From the NCBI GenBank assembly GCA_028279685.1, contig JANQNG010000016.1, positions 56,999 to 120,998 on the forward strand: 64,000 nt of DNA, written 5' to 3'. Source of the stretch: Candidatus Nanoarchaeia archaeon (GTDB taxonomy: Archaea > Nanobdellota > Nanobdellia > Woesearchaeales > SKIA01). Each line of letters opens with the position of its first letter. Within the stretch, counting starts at the first letter, position 1. Under the pieces are notes generated by a model. It was not told the origin of the DNA. It made no database searches and saw only the letters and a program-made list of their open reading frames with translations. Positions 18,701-28,595 of the stretch are shown piece by piece. Both the position numbers and the translations under genes were made by a program.

Positions 18701-19126
18701 CTAAACCCTGTCTGATGGAGGGTAATTAAGATATCTGGTGTGTCCCTCTATTGCTCGTAACGTCGCATAAACTTCAATTTCTTTTGGGGGTAAATATTTT
18801 ATATCTCCCTCTTTATATAAACAAATACATTTTGTTTCATCATTATCTTGAACGAATCCTAAAACATAAACTTTCGGCTGAAGATAATCCATCTCCATCT
18901 CATCTCCATCCAAGTAATGCAGTCTTCCGAATTTAATCATTTCCGGAGCAGGATAGCTCGGAGCTTCTACTTCTTCAATATCCAGAAGTTCATATGGTGT
19001 GTTGTGCTGTTCAAGAAAATTCTTGCACATCTCTTGCCTTGCTGGCAATCCTCCTCTTTCCCGACTAAGAAATGTATATAGTAATCCAGGAATTATCCTT
19101 TCTATTATTTTCTCCATCTCTTCCAT
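18701..19126 (-). CDS. hypothetical protein
   Basis: 141-aa ORF. Confidence 0.6.
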   Translation of the reverse strand: MEEMEKIIERIIPGLLYTFLSRERGGLPARQEMCKNFLEQHNTPYELLDIEEVEAPSYPAPEMIKFGRLHYLDGDEMEMDYLQPKVYVLGFVQDNDETKCICLYKEGDIKYLPPKEIEVYATLRAIEGHTRYLNYPPSDRV

Positions 19127-19221
19127 AACAACAGAATATTTATGTTAATTATATGCCTTTCGGTCGAGCTAGCATACTCTATAATAGCTAACTTTAAATA
19201 TGATGGCATCGATGACTCTGT

Positions 19222-19947
19222 ATGAGAAGTATTGCTCTCTTCCTGTTCATTATTTTTTTGGTTTCTCTTGTAGGTTGTGTTAGCATGGAAGAACCTCAGA
19301 AAGTAGAAGAGGAAATAGAAGCTCCTGTTCAGAAAACACTAGATCCAGATTTGCAGGAACATACTTTTGTTGAAGAAGAAAAAGTAACAGAAGAACCTCT
19401 TTGCGATAGTTCAGATCCTCCTATTCGCTACCAGAACTGCATACAAGATGCTGCTGTACAAGAAAATGATTACACACTTTGTAATGTTCTGGAAGACAAA
19501 GAAGAATGTTACACGTATTACGCAGAAACCGCAAACGATAAAACTGTTTGTGCTTCCATAACAGATCGTTCTGAAAAAGATTCTTGTTATTCCAAATACG
19601 GCAGGAAGTATAATGATATTGATGCATGCTTGAGTGCAAGTAGCGCTATCAGTAAAGATTCTTGTATCCATAGTGTTGCCAGAGCAACAAACAATATACA
19701 ATACTGTTTCCAAATAGTAGAAGACTCAAATATTGGTGGCTGTCTTGCAGTTGTATCTTATGCATTAAATGATCTTTCTTTCTGCGACAATGCAGATATA
19801 TCAAGCAATGCTCTTGACAATTGCTATCATCGTCTCGGAATGCTTACAAAAGACTCAAGCTGGTGCGACAAAATAGACGATTCAAACCCGATGAGTAGAA
19901 ATTTTGCTCAAAGCTGTCATTCTACTGTCCAAGCAGTAAGCTCGTAA
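19222..19947 (+). CDS. lipoprotein with tandem Cys-containing repeats
   Basis: Lipobox VGCV; repeated ~25-aa units with paired Cys (DYTLCNVLEDKEECYTYYA / DKTVCASITDRSEKDSCYSKY / IDACLSASSAISKDSCIHSVA). Confidence 0.7.
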   Translation: MRSIALFLFIIFLVSLVGCVSMEEPQKVEEEIEAPVQKTLDPDLQEHTFVEEEKVTEEPLCDSSDPPIRYQNCIQDAAVQENDYTLCNVLEDKEECYTYYAETANDKTVCASITDRSEKDSCYSKYGRKYNDIDACLSASSAISKDSCIHSVARATNNIQYCFQIVEDSNIGGCLAVVSYALNDLSFCDNADISSNALDNCYHRLGMLTKDSSWCDKIDDSNPMSRNFAQSCHSTVQAVSS

Positions 19948-19978
19948 ACCTTAAAAAGAAGTATATTCTACTTTTGTC

Positions 19979-20671
19979 ATGAAAGCCATTATCCTAGCAG
20001 CAGGAAAAGGGGTGCGTATGCGTCCACTGACAGAGAAAACACAAAAAGTATTGCTGCCTATTAACGAAAAACCGTATCTTGAGTACATGATTGATAATCT
20101 TCTTAAAATCGGCATTAATGAATTCATATTCGTTGTTGGTTACAAAAAAGGGCAAATCGAGCGCTTTGTAAAGAATAAAGGCATCAACGCAACACTTGTT
20201 GAACAGGAAAAGCAGTTAGGTACTGGTCATGCTGTAGGGTTGTGCATGCCTTATGTCGACGATGAGTTCTTTCTTTTCATGGGTGATGATCATACATCAA
20301 TCAATGATTTGAAAGCATTGATCAATAAGGCAAAAGAAAAACCTGATATGAATATCATCGGAGGAATGGAACATGATGAACCTGAACGTTTTGGTGTCTT
20401 CAAAATCGACGATGAAAAGTTTTTAGGTATTGAAGAAAAACCTGAAATACCTCCTTCAAAGATTATTAATTGCGCTGTATACAAATTCAACAGTAGCGAT
20501 ATATTTCCTGAGATTGCAAAGTTAAATCCATCTGAGAGGGGAGAGCTTGAAATAACTGATGCTATTACAGCCCTGGCTGATCAAGGAAAGATGACATACA
20601 TTATCCTCAGAGATTGGTTTACTTTAGGTAAGCCAGAAGATATTTCTGATGCGGAGATGAGATTAGAATGA
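19979..20671 (+). CDS. sugar-1-phosphate nucleotidyltransferase
   Basis: MKAIILAAGKGVRMRPLTEKTQKVLLPINEKPYLEYMIDNLL. Confidence 0.93.
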   Translation: MKAIILAAGKGVRMRPLTEKTQKVLLPINEKPYLEYMIDNLLKIGINEFIFVVGYKKGQIERFVKNKGINATLVEQEKQLGTGHAVGLCMPYVDDEFFLFMGDDHTSINDLKALINKAKEKPDMNIIGGMEHDEPERFGVFKIDDEKFLGIEEKPEIPPSKIINCAVYKFNSSDIFPEIAKLNPSERGELEITDAITALADQGKMTYIILRDWFTLGKPEDISDAEMRLE

Positions 20672-21213
20672 AAAACGGACCTTGGATTATTAAAGAAAGA
20701 AAAATTATCAATAAGAATCCTTGGAGCGAAATGATTGTGGACAACGTCATAAGACCTGATGGTAAAGAAGGAGAATATGCATTCATAAAAGTTCCTGATG
20801 GTGTTACCATTCTTCCTTTGGATGACGATGGCAATGTTTATCTTGGCAGAGAATTCTTTTATCCTCTAGAAACATATCTTATTAACACACCTACTGGTGC
20901 AAGAAACAAAGGAGAGGATGCATTAACCGCTGCCAAGCGAGAGCTTCTCGAAGAACAAGGTATAGAAGCAGAAGAATGGATTAATTTAGGAAAATACCAG
21001 CACTTTAGCGCAATGACAAAGTGTCAAAACACGCTTTTCCTCGCAAGAAAGCTGACATTCAAAAAACACCATAGAGAATCTGTCGAAACCATTGAGAGCT
21101 TGAAAATGACGTTTGAAGAAGCAATCGAAAAAGTTGAGAAAGGCGAAATTATCGATGGAGAATCTATTGCCGTTATTCTAAAAACAAAGCTTTATTTGGA
21201 TAAAAACAAATAG
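20668..21213 (+). CDS. NUDIX hydrolase, ADP-ribose pyrophosphatase-like
   Basis: TGARNKGEDALTAAKRELLEEQGIEAEEW Nudix box. Confidence 0.9.
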   Translation: MKNGPWIIKERKIINKNPWSEMIVDNVIRPDGKEGEYAFIKVPDGVTILPLDDDGNVYLGREFFYPLETYLINTPTGARNKGEDALTAAKRELLEEQGIEAEEWINLGKYQHFSAMTKCQNTLFLARKLTFKKHHRESVETIESLKMTFEEAIEKVEKGEIIDGESIAVILKTKLYLDKNK

Positions 21214-21247
21214 AAAACCTTTTAAGCTCTTATTCCGGAGTATTGCT

Positions 21248-21688
21248 ATGAATTGGACTGCTGCATGTCTATTGCTACTTTGTATGACATCTTGTAGCCT
21301 TTTGGAAATGCCTCATACGGAAATTTCTCTGGAAAAAACTGATGTGCCTCCTGAAGAAGAGAAGTTCTGTGATACAAATCCTTGGTGTTGCGGCATTTAC
21401 AGCGAAGCTGAATCTTATCTCAAAGGGATTAGTAAAAGAGCATTGGAAGAGAGCAACGTCGAGTTATGCTATGAAATTCCTGATGACGAGCCTTTAGCTG
21501 TTTGCCCTGGTACACTTTCTTGGTTTGTCTATAGCAGGGATCTATGTATTTATGAAGCTGCCATTAAAACAGGAGATATTAGCTTATGCGACGAAATTAA
21601 ACGTGAAAATAGAAGCATGATGCCTGGAGAAGAAGGAGGCTTCATCAGACACAACAAAGAAGATTGCGTAGCAGATATTGGTTCTTAG
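21248..21688 (+). CDS. lipoprotein with paired-Cys pattern
   Basis: Lipobox MTSCSL; NVELCYEIPDDEPLAVC and DISLCDEI resemble the 19222 repeats. Confidence 0.6.
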   Translation: MNWTAACLLLLCMTSCSLLEMPHTEISLEKTDVPPEEEKFCDTNPWCCGIYSEAESYLKGISKRALEESNVELCYEIPDDEPLAVCPGTLSWFVYSRDLCIYEAAIKTGDISLCDEIKRENRSMMPGEEGGFIRHNKEDCVADIGS

Positions 21689-22092
21689 AAAATAGCAGGA
21701 TCATCTGATCTGAATGTGTATTCGCCTGGTGTTTTAAGGTTAGAAGGCCATTTTTGCTGTTTTGAAATCGTTTTAGAAACTTGTTTTTTACTCATATCAA
21801 CAACATTATTCATGCTCAAAGCTTTCTTCATGCTAATATTTCCGCAGTTAATGCATGTGAAGTAAGCTCCATATTTGCCATGAGCTAAATCCAAGTATTC
21901 TCTACAGACACACTTCATATCATTCAGAATAGAATCTTTATGCCGCGCACAAACAGGAATCCCTTGATTATTCTGAACAGTGGATTGCTTCCCACAGAAA
22001 GGACATTCGCTTATCTGCGAAACACCATATTGCTTTTTTCGATACATTTTTGGAAGAATAAATTCCTCCTTTATAAGCTTTAAGAATGACAT
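21685..22092 (-). CDS. zinc-ribbon protein
   Basis: CPFCGKQ...CVCREYLDLAHGKYGAYFTCINCG. Confidence 0.65.
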   Translation of the reverse strand: MSFLKLIKEEFILPKMYRKKQYGVSQISECPFCGKQSTVQNNQGIPVCARHKDSILNDMKCVCREYLDLAHGKYGAYFTCINCGNISMKKALSMNNVVDMSKKQVSKTISKQQKWPSNLKTPGEYTFRSDDPAIF

Positions 22093-22131
22093 ACAAAATG
22101 ATTATAAACACAAATAAATCTCTGAACATTT

Positions 22132-22638
22132 ATGAAATTAGAACTGACTCTACAAAACTCTCTTTGCCAGTACAACGGAAAAACTTTCATTATTCCAGAA
22201 TCTTTGGAAATAAGAAATAATGTAGGATATAGTCGGGGAGTATTTGAAAAAAGAATTTCTCTTTCAAAAGATATGGGATTAGAAATTATTGAAAGACCTT
22301 TTACTTTTAATTGTGTTCACCAAAGTAATTGTATTGGATACAAAGATAGAGATAATCCTTGCGAATATGTTCTAGACGATGATCAACCACAATGGTTATT
22401 TATGAACACAAATACTGGAAATGGAGAAATTTCAATCCAAAGAATGACGCCTTGCATCGCAGACACTGCTTTACTTATAACTGCTATAGAAGAAGGGAAA
22501 CTTAATAAGCATGAGATAGAAACAAAAAATATTGACGCTAAAAAATTTCCTTTTCAATGGGAGTTACGTAGAGATGCTAGTCTAAAAGAGACCACTAGAC
22601 AATTGTACACTGAAATGGTTGAAGAATACAATTCTTAG
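22132..22638 (+). CDS. hypothetical protein
   Basis: 168-aa ORF. Confidence 0.65.
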   Translation: MKLELTLQNSLCQYNGKTFIIPESLEIRNNVGYSRGVFEKRISLSKDMGLEIIERPFTFNCVHQSNCIGYKDRDNPCEYVLDDDQPQWLFMNTNTGNGEISIQRMTPCIADTALLITAIEEGKLNKHEIETKNIDAKKFPFQWELRRDASLKETTRQLYTEMVEEYNS

Positions 22639-24266
22639 AAATCACTCAATTTCATCTTGTATGCTTTCGCTACATACTCTTTGCACATACGATGAGTGTT
22701 GAAATACGATGCACCATGAACAATGCTTGCCTTCATCTTGCCAATCCATCGTGATTTTCTAGTATTATAATAAAGGGGCATAATAGTGTATTCCAGTATC
22801 GCCATTAGATCATAGATATCAACAATAGGCCAACCTCCTGTTGCCATTTTGAATCCTTCTATAGTCCATCCATCAACGGTACTGAAATGAGGAACGCCGT
22901 TGTGCGCAGCTTTCATACCTGATGTTCCTGACGCTTCCATAGGAGGTCTTGGTGTGTTAAGCCAGACATCAACACCAGCAGTCAACTTCTTTCCTAAACT
23001 AATATTGTAATCTTCAAGGTAAACCATTTTGATCTTTCCTTTCAAGATATGTGCAATATCTAATAATCCTGCAATGGTGTCTTTACCTGGTTGATCTTTT
23101 TTGTGTGCTTTTCCTGCAAAGATAAATTGAAGCTTTCCTTTTCCTATATTGATGAGCTGGTCAATGCGTTCAAAAATCATCATCGCATTTTTGTATGTCG
23201 CAGCTCTTCTGGCAAACCCTATGGTAAGTACATCAGGATCAAATCGTGATCCTGGAAATTCACGTTCAATATGATCTATAAGTTCTTGTTTTGCTTGTCG
23301 ATGAGCATACCAGATTTCACCATCAGGAATAACATTAGCTTGACTTAAGAGTTCTGGATTTTCCATCCATCCAGGAATATATTTTGAGAAAACATTCTGC
23401 ATTGCAGGATGTGTCCAAGATACTGAGTGAACACCGTTCGTAATGTGCGTTATGTTTGGATTATGGAACATTTCTCTACTTACTTTCCCATGAAGTTCAG
23501 AAACACCATTGATGAATCTGCTGAAATATATTGCTAAATCTGACATATCAAGTTCATATTCTCCTGCATACTCTTTGATTTTCCAAGGCATCATATCTTT
23601 TGCTTCTCCTTTGAAATGATTGTTCACAATATGATAAGGGAATTTGTCATGGCCTGCAGGCACAGGAGTGTGTGTTGTGAAAACACATCGCTGTTTTACA
23701 GCCTTTTCATCATAGTTGAGTTTTCTGAATAACTCTAATGTGAGAAATGCAGAGTGTCCTTCATTCATATGAAACACTTCAACGTCTTTGTAATAGTCTA
23801 CTGCTTCTAATGCTCTTATACCTCCAATGCCTAGAATCATTTCTTGCGCCAATCGATCTCCTGTATACAATGACTTTGTATATTCTTTTGCTGTTGAAGA
23901 ATTCTTAGGATGATCAGTACAGAGGAAAATTATTGGTACTGTTCTGTTAGAAATGCCTTTGATTCGTGTTCTCCATATATTGATGTGAACATCCTCTCCC
24001 ATAATGTTGACTTTGACTGTTTTTCCTGTATTCTCAATGAGTTTTTTTGGATCCCATTCATCAGCAAGCTCTATTTGCTTGCCTTGCTCAATTTTCTGCT
24101 TGAAATACCCTTCCTTATAGAGCAACGTAACACCTACTACAGGAACTCCGAGATCTGCGAAAGATTTTAACGTGTCCCCTGCGAGAATACCAAGACCACC
24201 AGAATAGGTCTTAATTCGCTCATTAAAGCCAATTTCAGCACTAAAATAAGCTATTTTCCTGATCAC
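22635..24266 (-). CDS. alpha-glucan phosphorylase (GT35)
   Basis: AYFSAEIGF...YSGGLGILAGD...FHMNEGHSAF...HITNGVHS...EASGTSGMKAAHNGV. Confidence 0.95.
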   Translation of the reverse strand: MIRKIAYFSAEIGFNERIKTYSGGLGILAGDTLKSFADLGVPVVGVTLLYKEGYFKQKIEQGKQIELADEWDPKKLIENTGKTVKVNIMGEDVHINIWRTRIKGISNRTVPIIFLCTDHPKNSSTAKEYTKSLYTGDRLAQEMILGIGGIRALEAVDYYKDVEVFHMNEGHSAFLTLELFRKLNYDEKAVKQRCVFTTHTPVPAGHDKFPYHIVNNHFKGEAKDMMPWKIKEYAGEYELDMSDLAIYFSRFINGVSELHGKVSREMFHNPNITHITNGVHSVSWTHPAMQNVFSKYIPGWMENPELLSQANVIPDGEIWYAHRQAKQELIDHIEREFPGSRFDPDVLTIGFARRAATYKNAMMIFERIDQLINIGKGKLQFIFAGKAHKKDQPGKDTIAGLLDIAHILKGKIKMVYLEDYNISLGKKLTAGVDVWLNTPRPPMEASGTSGMKAAHNGVPHFSTVDGWTIEGFKMATGGWPIVDIYDLMAILEYTIMPLYYNTRKSRWIGKMKASIVHGASYFNTHRMCKEYVAKAYKMKLSDF

Positions 24267-24370
24267 TAAGACACCCCTTTTAATGTAAAATGAGTACGAG
24301 CTTATATAAAAAGGTTGGGGAATTAGTTATATAAAGACTAGATGGTTATTCTACTGTAACAGCAGCAGAG

Positions 24371-24586
24371 GTGACTCATATGGCAAAGAAAAAAGGAAAG
24401 AAGATGAAACGATTATATCGTTCAGATGATCGATTGGTTGGAGGTGTCTGCGGAGGTATTGGGGAGTATTATCAGGTAGATCCGACATTAATCAGATTGT
24501 TCTTCGTGCTCTTTATCTTCTTAACAGGAATTGTGTTAGGAATATTAGCATATCTCGCAGCATGGGTTATTATACCTGAACGATGA
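24371..24586 (+). CDS. PspC domain protein
   Basis: KRLYRSDDRLVGGVCGGIGEYYQVDPTLIRLFFVL. Confidence 0.9.
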   Translation: MTHMAKKKGKKMKRLYRSDDRLVGGVCGGIGEYYQVDPTLIRLFFVLFIFLTGIVLGILAYLAAWVIIPER

Positions 24587-25056
24587 GTGAAAAAACATTC
24601 AAAGCAATCAAGCAATTACTGGATAAACATAACGTTTCATATGCTGTAATGGAGCATGAACCAGTCCATACTTCTGAAGAAGCTGCCAAAGTAAGAGGTT
24701 ATGGTATTAAAGAAGGTATGAAAAGAGGTGCTAAAGCAATGATCATGCGTTCTTCTGGAAAGTTTTATCAGTTTATTGTGCCAGGAGATAAAAAAATTGA
24801 TATGAAAAAAGCAAGAAAAGCACTTAGCGCAACGAGTTTTTCACTAGCCTCTCCTGAAGAAGTAAAAAAATTATCTGATTGCGTCATAGGAAGTGTTCCT
24901 CCTTTTGGTAATCTTTGGGATATTCCTGTGTATGCGGATAAACATTTGAATGCTACATTAGATTTCAGTGCAGGACTGCATGAAGTTTCTATGACTATGT
25001 CTCTAGCAGATTGGAAGAAAATTGTGAAGCCAGTAATGGGAGATTTCAGTCGATAA
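24583..25056 (+). CDS. YbaK/EbsC-type aminoacyl-tRNA deacylase
   Basis: YAVMEHEPVHTSEEAAKVRG...GAKAMIMRSSGKFYQFIVPGDKKIDMKKARKAL. Confidence 0.88.
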   Translation: MSEKTFKAIKQLLDKHNVSYAVMEHEPVHTSEEAAKVRGYGIKEGMKRGAKAMIMRSSGKFYQFIVPGDKKIDMKKARKALSATSFSLASPEEVKKLSDCVIGSVPPFGNLWDIPVYADKHLNATLDFSAGLHEVSMTMSLADWKKIVKPVMGDFSR

Positions 25057-25088
25057 GGAAACTTTATAAAACACTAAACTACCTACAT

Positions 25089-25835
25089 GACATGCTCAAA
25101 GTCGCCGATAAAATAAGAGAGATTAACAGATTATCAAAGTACGCAAAACTTCTTAGAGAAGGTGCTCAAAACGCAGAAGCAATAATTAGACAAAATATTA
25201 AACATAAAAAAAATCTTTATCATCTCTATAAAGAAAGCCCTGAGAAAGTAAATGTTATTCTTGCTGAAGTTAGAAATCTTGCACAAGAAGAACTTAAACT
25301 CATGACAAGAGTACTCATATGGATAGATGCGAGTGAAAAAAAAGCTGCAGTTTTGCAATTGAGAGAAGCAGCTGCAATCTTTAAAAGACTGGGTATGATG
25401 AGAGAAGTAGATAACCTTCTCAATATAAGTAATTACAAAAAACAACTACTTGATAACTTTTACACGAATCTTAAATCTCAACTATCTTCATTATGGAAAA
25501 AAGATCTTGATACTTTTTTCAAACAAGTGGATATCCAAGAAGATCTGTTCAAGCAATTGACACGTAATTCTCCTGAAGAAATAGAAATAGCAAAGATCGC
25601 AAAAGATAAACTCATTCAATTACGCGAAAACATAAAAAGCATATCTCCTGTAGGAGGATTTGTGTCTCTTCCTATTGTTACTGCAGTAACAGTAGCGCTC
25701 TATAATAATGAAAGCCGCCTGCCAAACATACTACCTGATCTTAATTTTTCTATAGTGTTTGTTCTGCTTTTTCTATTTGTGATAGGCATAACTGCACATA
25801 CTGAACTTTCTCCTGATCCCCTTGAAGAAGTGTAA
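25089..25835 (+). CDS. hypothetical helical protein with C-terminal membrane segment
   Basis: Start MLKVADKIREI preferred. Confidence 0.6.
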   Translation, partial: DMLKVADKIREINRLSKYAKLLREGAQNAEAIIRQNIKHKKNLYHLYKESPEKVNVILAEVRNLAQEELKLMTRVLIWIDASEKKAAVLQLREAAAIFKRLGMMREVDNLLNISNYKKQLLDNFYTNLKSQLSSLWKKDLDTFFKQVDIQEDLFKQLTRNSPEEIEIAKIAKDKLIQLRENIKSISPVGGFVSLPIVTAVTVALYNNESRLPNILPDLNFSIVFVLLFLFVIGITAHTELSPDPLEEV

Positions 25836-25837
25836 CA

Positions 25838-26425
25838 CTATTTTTTCTTAGAGCGATGCCTGATAATAACAAAACATGCTATTATGGATCCAATTAAATT
25901 AAAGACCAAATCAAAAGCATTATTTAGATAATTACCTACTTCTTTTGCCACATCAAATAAAATAACAGCAAACAACTCCAGTATTTCATTAAACGATCCT
26001 ATTCCTGATGCTATAAGAATAAGAACCAAAGATAAGAAAAACTTATTATGAATTATTTTTTTATCAAGATGAGGATGTAATAAGTTATAAGAAATAATTG
26101 TAGCGACAAAAATCCCTATTGCGTGTGTTAAATTATCATATTTGAATATTTCAGGAATAATCCAAAAATCATACAGTCTTGTTGCACCGATATAAATATT
26201 TCCTCCGAATATGTGCATAGCACCAAGCAACGTTAAGCCACTAATCATTAAAGCGGAGAGATGAAGTTTTTTATGAAAAACAGTTACAATAATTATTATT
26301 AAAGACATTATCAAAGAATAATATAAAAATTCGTAATTTTGCTTTATAATTGAATTAATGGTAAAAAACAGTAAGTAAGCTATTGTAAAATAAAGCATTA
26401 TTTTTAGCTTGGTGCTTTCTTCCAT
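25838..26425 (-). CDS. DUF2238-like membrane protein
   Basis: YDNLTHAIGIFVATII...GIGSFNEILELFAVILFDVAKEVGNYLNNAFDLVFNLIGSIIACFVI. Confidence 0.7.
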   Translation of the reverse strand: MEESTKLKIMLYFTIAYLLFFTINSIIKQNYEFLYYSLIMSLIIIIVTVFHKKLHLSALMISGLTLLGAMHIFGGNIYIGATRLYDFWIIPEIFKYDNLTHAIGIFVATIISYNLLHPHLDKKIIHNKFFLSLVLILIASGIGSFNEILELFAVILFDVAKEVGNYLNNAFDLVFNLIGSIIACFVIIRHRSKKK

Positions 26426-26496
26426 ATGAAAATACTGTGGTAAACACTTTATAAATCTTTTTTATTTTCATCCCTTTGAATCGAAAGATTTAAATA

Positions 26497-26528
26497 GTAA
26501 AGCAAGCTTTACGTATAGTGAGCTTTAC
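26497..26528. promoter_or_regulatory. palindromic operator upstream of XRE regulator
   Basis: GTAAAGCAAGCTTTAC followed by half-repeat GTATAGTGAGCTTTAC ending at the ATG; TATA-like tttaaata just upstream. Confidence 0.6.
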
Positions 26529-26720
26529 ATGCTGAAAAAGAACAAACTCCAATCGTTTCGAAAGAAGGCAGAACTGAGCCAAGAGAAGCTTGCGGAGAAA
26601 GTGAATGTGACGAGGCAGACCATTATCTCAATAGAAAGATGTAGATACGTTCCTTCATTGGAATTGGCCTTGAAATTTGCTAAATTGTTCAAATGTAAAG
26701 TGGAGGATTTGTTTGGATAA
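26529..26720 (+). CDS. XRE/Cro-family HTH regulator
   Basis: NKLQSFRKKAELSQEKLAEKVNVTRQTIISIERCRYVPSLELALKFAKLFKCKVEDLF. Confidence 0.93.
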   Translation: MLKKNKLQSFRKKAELSQEKLAEKVNVTRQTIISIERCRYVPSLELALKFAKLFKCKVEDLFG

Positions 26721-26768
26721 GGTGAGGAACAATGTTTTACTTGATGTTTACATTTCCAGAGGAAAAAA

Positions 26769-27014
26769 ATGGCAAAGTGGTTTCGTCCGAGAAAAGGATT
26801 GATGAGTAAAGATTTAGGATATGGCTGGGTTCCCATTACTTGGGAGGGTTGGCTCGTAGTAATAACCTTCATAGCTGTCGTAACAGGAGGTATGTTTGAA
26901 TATATTGCGTATGATCCTAAAGGAAAACTATGGTGGATCCCCCTACTACTTGTTTTTGGCTCAATAGGAATAGTATGTATCATTTGTCATTTGAAATGCG
27001 ATTATACGAGGTGA
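26769..27014 (+). CDS. small membrane protein
   Basis: Two hydrophobic segments. Confidence 0.6.
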   Translation: MAKWFRPRKGLMSKDLGYGWVPITWEGWLVVITFIAVVTGGMFEYIAYDPKGKLWWIPLLLVFGSIGIVCIICHLKCDYTR

Positions 27015-27075
27015 TTATTTTCGTATATTTCAAAAGATAAGCAATCAAATAATTGAACGAATTGGAGGTAAAACT

Positions 27076-27522
27076 ATGATCGGCAAACCTGAATGGTTCA
27101 CCTACAGGATTTTTGGATGGGGTATTCGCCCAAAAACAAAAGAAGGATGGATTTACATTATTGTGGCTATCGCGATATTTCTTCTAGGGATATATGTATC
27201 CCCTGATCAGAACATGAAAATGATTGTTGGAGGCATTATTGTTGTATTGTTAATGCTTGATAGTCTGCATATTATGACTCAGTTAAGCAAAGTCCATGAT
27301 GAGCGAGAGAATCACCATCAATTGATTATAGAACGAAATGTTTCCTTTGCCGCAATCTTCGCAATAGCCGCAATAATCGTCTATCAAGCTTATACTCGAG
27401 GAGAAAAGCTCAGTTACAGCATAGGAGAATCAATCCCCGTAGATACTTCGCTGCTGATAGTGTTAGGCGTTATGGTTGTCATTAAGATTGTGTCATTGAT
27501 TTACGTGAAGAGTAAGATGTAG
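27076..27522 (+). CDS. membrane protein
   Basis: Several hydrophobic segments; downstream of XRE regulator. Confidence 0.65.
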   Translation: MIGKPEWFTYRIFGWGIRPKTKEGWIYIIVAIAIFLLGIYVSPDQNMKMIVGGIIVVLLMLDSLHIMTQLSKVHDERENHHQLIIERNVSFAAIFAIAAIIVYQAYTRGEKLSYSIGESIPVDTSLLIVLGVMVVIKIVSLIYVKSKM

Positions 27523-28347
27523 TTATTTTTTAGCTTTCAAAGACTCAACAAACATATGTCTTTTAGGATAATTTGATTCTGCAAGAAGATATGCTCTAGA
27601 TTTCGTACCTGTAAGATCAACATGAGAATAGGTACGATCATAATCAAAGCTGCCAGAATAAGATATCATCATCTTACCATCATTAAATTTTTTACCATTT
27701 CTCATTCTTGTTCCTGTAAAAAACAAACAACCAGCAGCTTTTCTTGAAAATCCTTCAGGAATTTTCACATTGCCTGAATAACCCTGAACTTTTTCCATAT
27801 CGCAATAAAAAATAACGGTTCTTCTTTTTTCTGTATACCTGAAAAAAAATCCTCCATTATCAGTTGAGAAATTACAAAGATTGATCTGATCATGGCTTCC
27901 TTTCCACCCAATCTCCTCTATAACATAATCCATCGCTATTCTTGCACTATCACTTCGAGAAACATATAACTTACCATCATCAAATGTGAATCCATAACGA
28001 AACCTAGGAACATACTCTCCAATAAAATCTTTTACTTGATCTGCTATTGCTTCTTCTAAAGATAAAGGGCTGTCAACGAGCTTTGGAGTTCTATGCTGTC
28101 TACCATGTAAAACAGCACCATGATTTGAAGTGCTCACTCTAGTATTGCTGGTTAATGCATTAAAATGAACTTGTCCAAAATCATAAGTATGAATTATTTT
28201 AGTGCCCTCTTTATTTTCACCTACAACATTAGTTTCTATTTTTAATGGAGAAACAAGAACTAAAGCATCATTCATAAGAAGTATTCTTCTTGAGTCGGGA
28301 ACTTCAATTTTATCTATAATTTCTAAAGGTGCGTGTTTTGCAAACAT
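27523..28347 (-). CDS. hypothetical protein
   Basis: 274-aa ORF. Confidence 0.6.
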   Translation of the reverse strand: MFAKHAPLEIIDKIEVPDSRRILLMNDALVLVSPLKIETNVVGENKEGTKIIHTYDFGQVHFNALTSNTRVSTSNHGAVLHGRQHRTPKLVDSPLSLEEAIADQVKDFIGEYVPRFRYGFTFDDGKLYVSRSDSARIAMDYVIEEIGWKGSHDQINLCNFSTDNGGFFFRYTEKRRTVIFYCDMEKVQGYSGNVKIPEGFSRKAAGCLFFTGTRMRNGKKFNDGKMMISYSGSFDYDRTYSHVDLTGTKSRAYLLAESNYPKRHMFVESLKAKK

Positions 28348-28595
28348 AAACAGATAAGAATTCTGTACATTATATAAATCTATCTCATTCCTTGTAATTC
28401 ATCGATATAATGCTGTCGAAAGCATGTTTTATAGATACTGCGATTTAATCTATATACTCGTTTTACATGCGCTTCCAAATTGATAGTATAGTTTGTCTTC
28501 AAAGTGGCGAGTTCCATACTCGCCCAAGAGAGGCCAAAAAATAAAAGATATCAACATTTAAGCAAATTTATATATGAATAATCTTCTATATTTAT

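Noticed and set aside
28500-28530. GGCGAGTtccatACTCGCC hairpin
   Set aside because: Short isolated palindrome with no matching copy; likely incidental or terminator.
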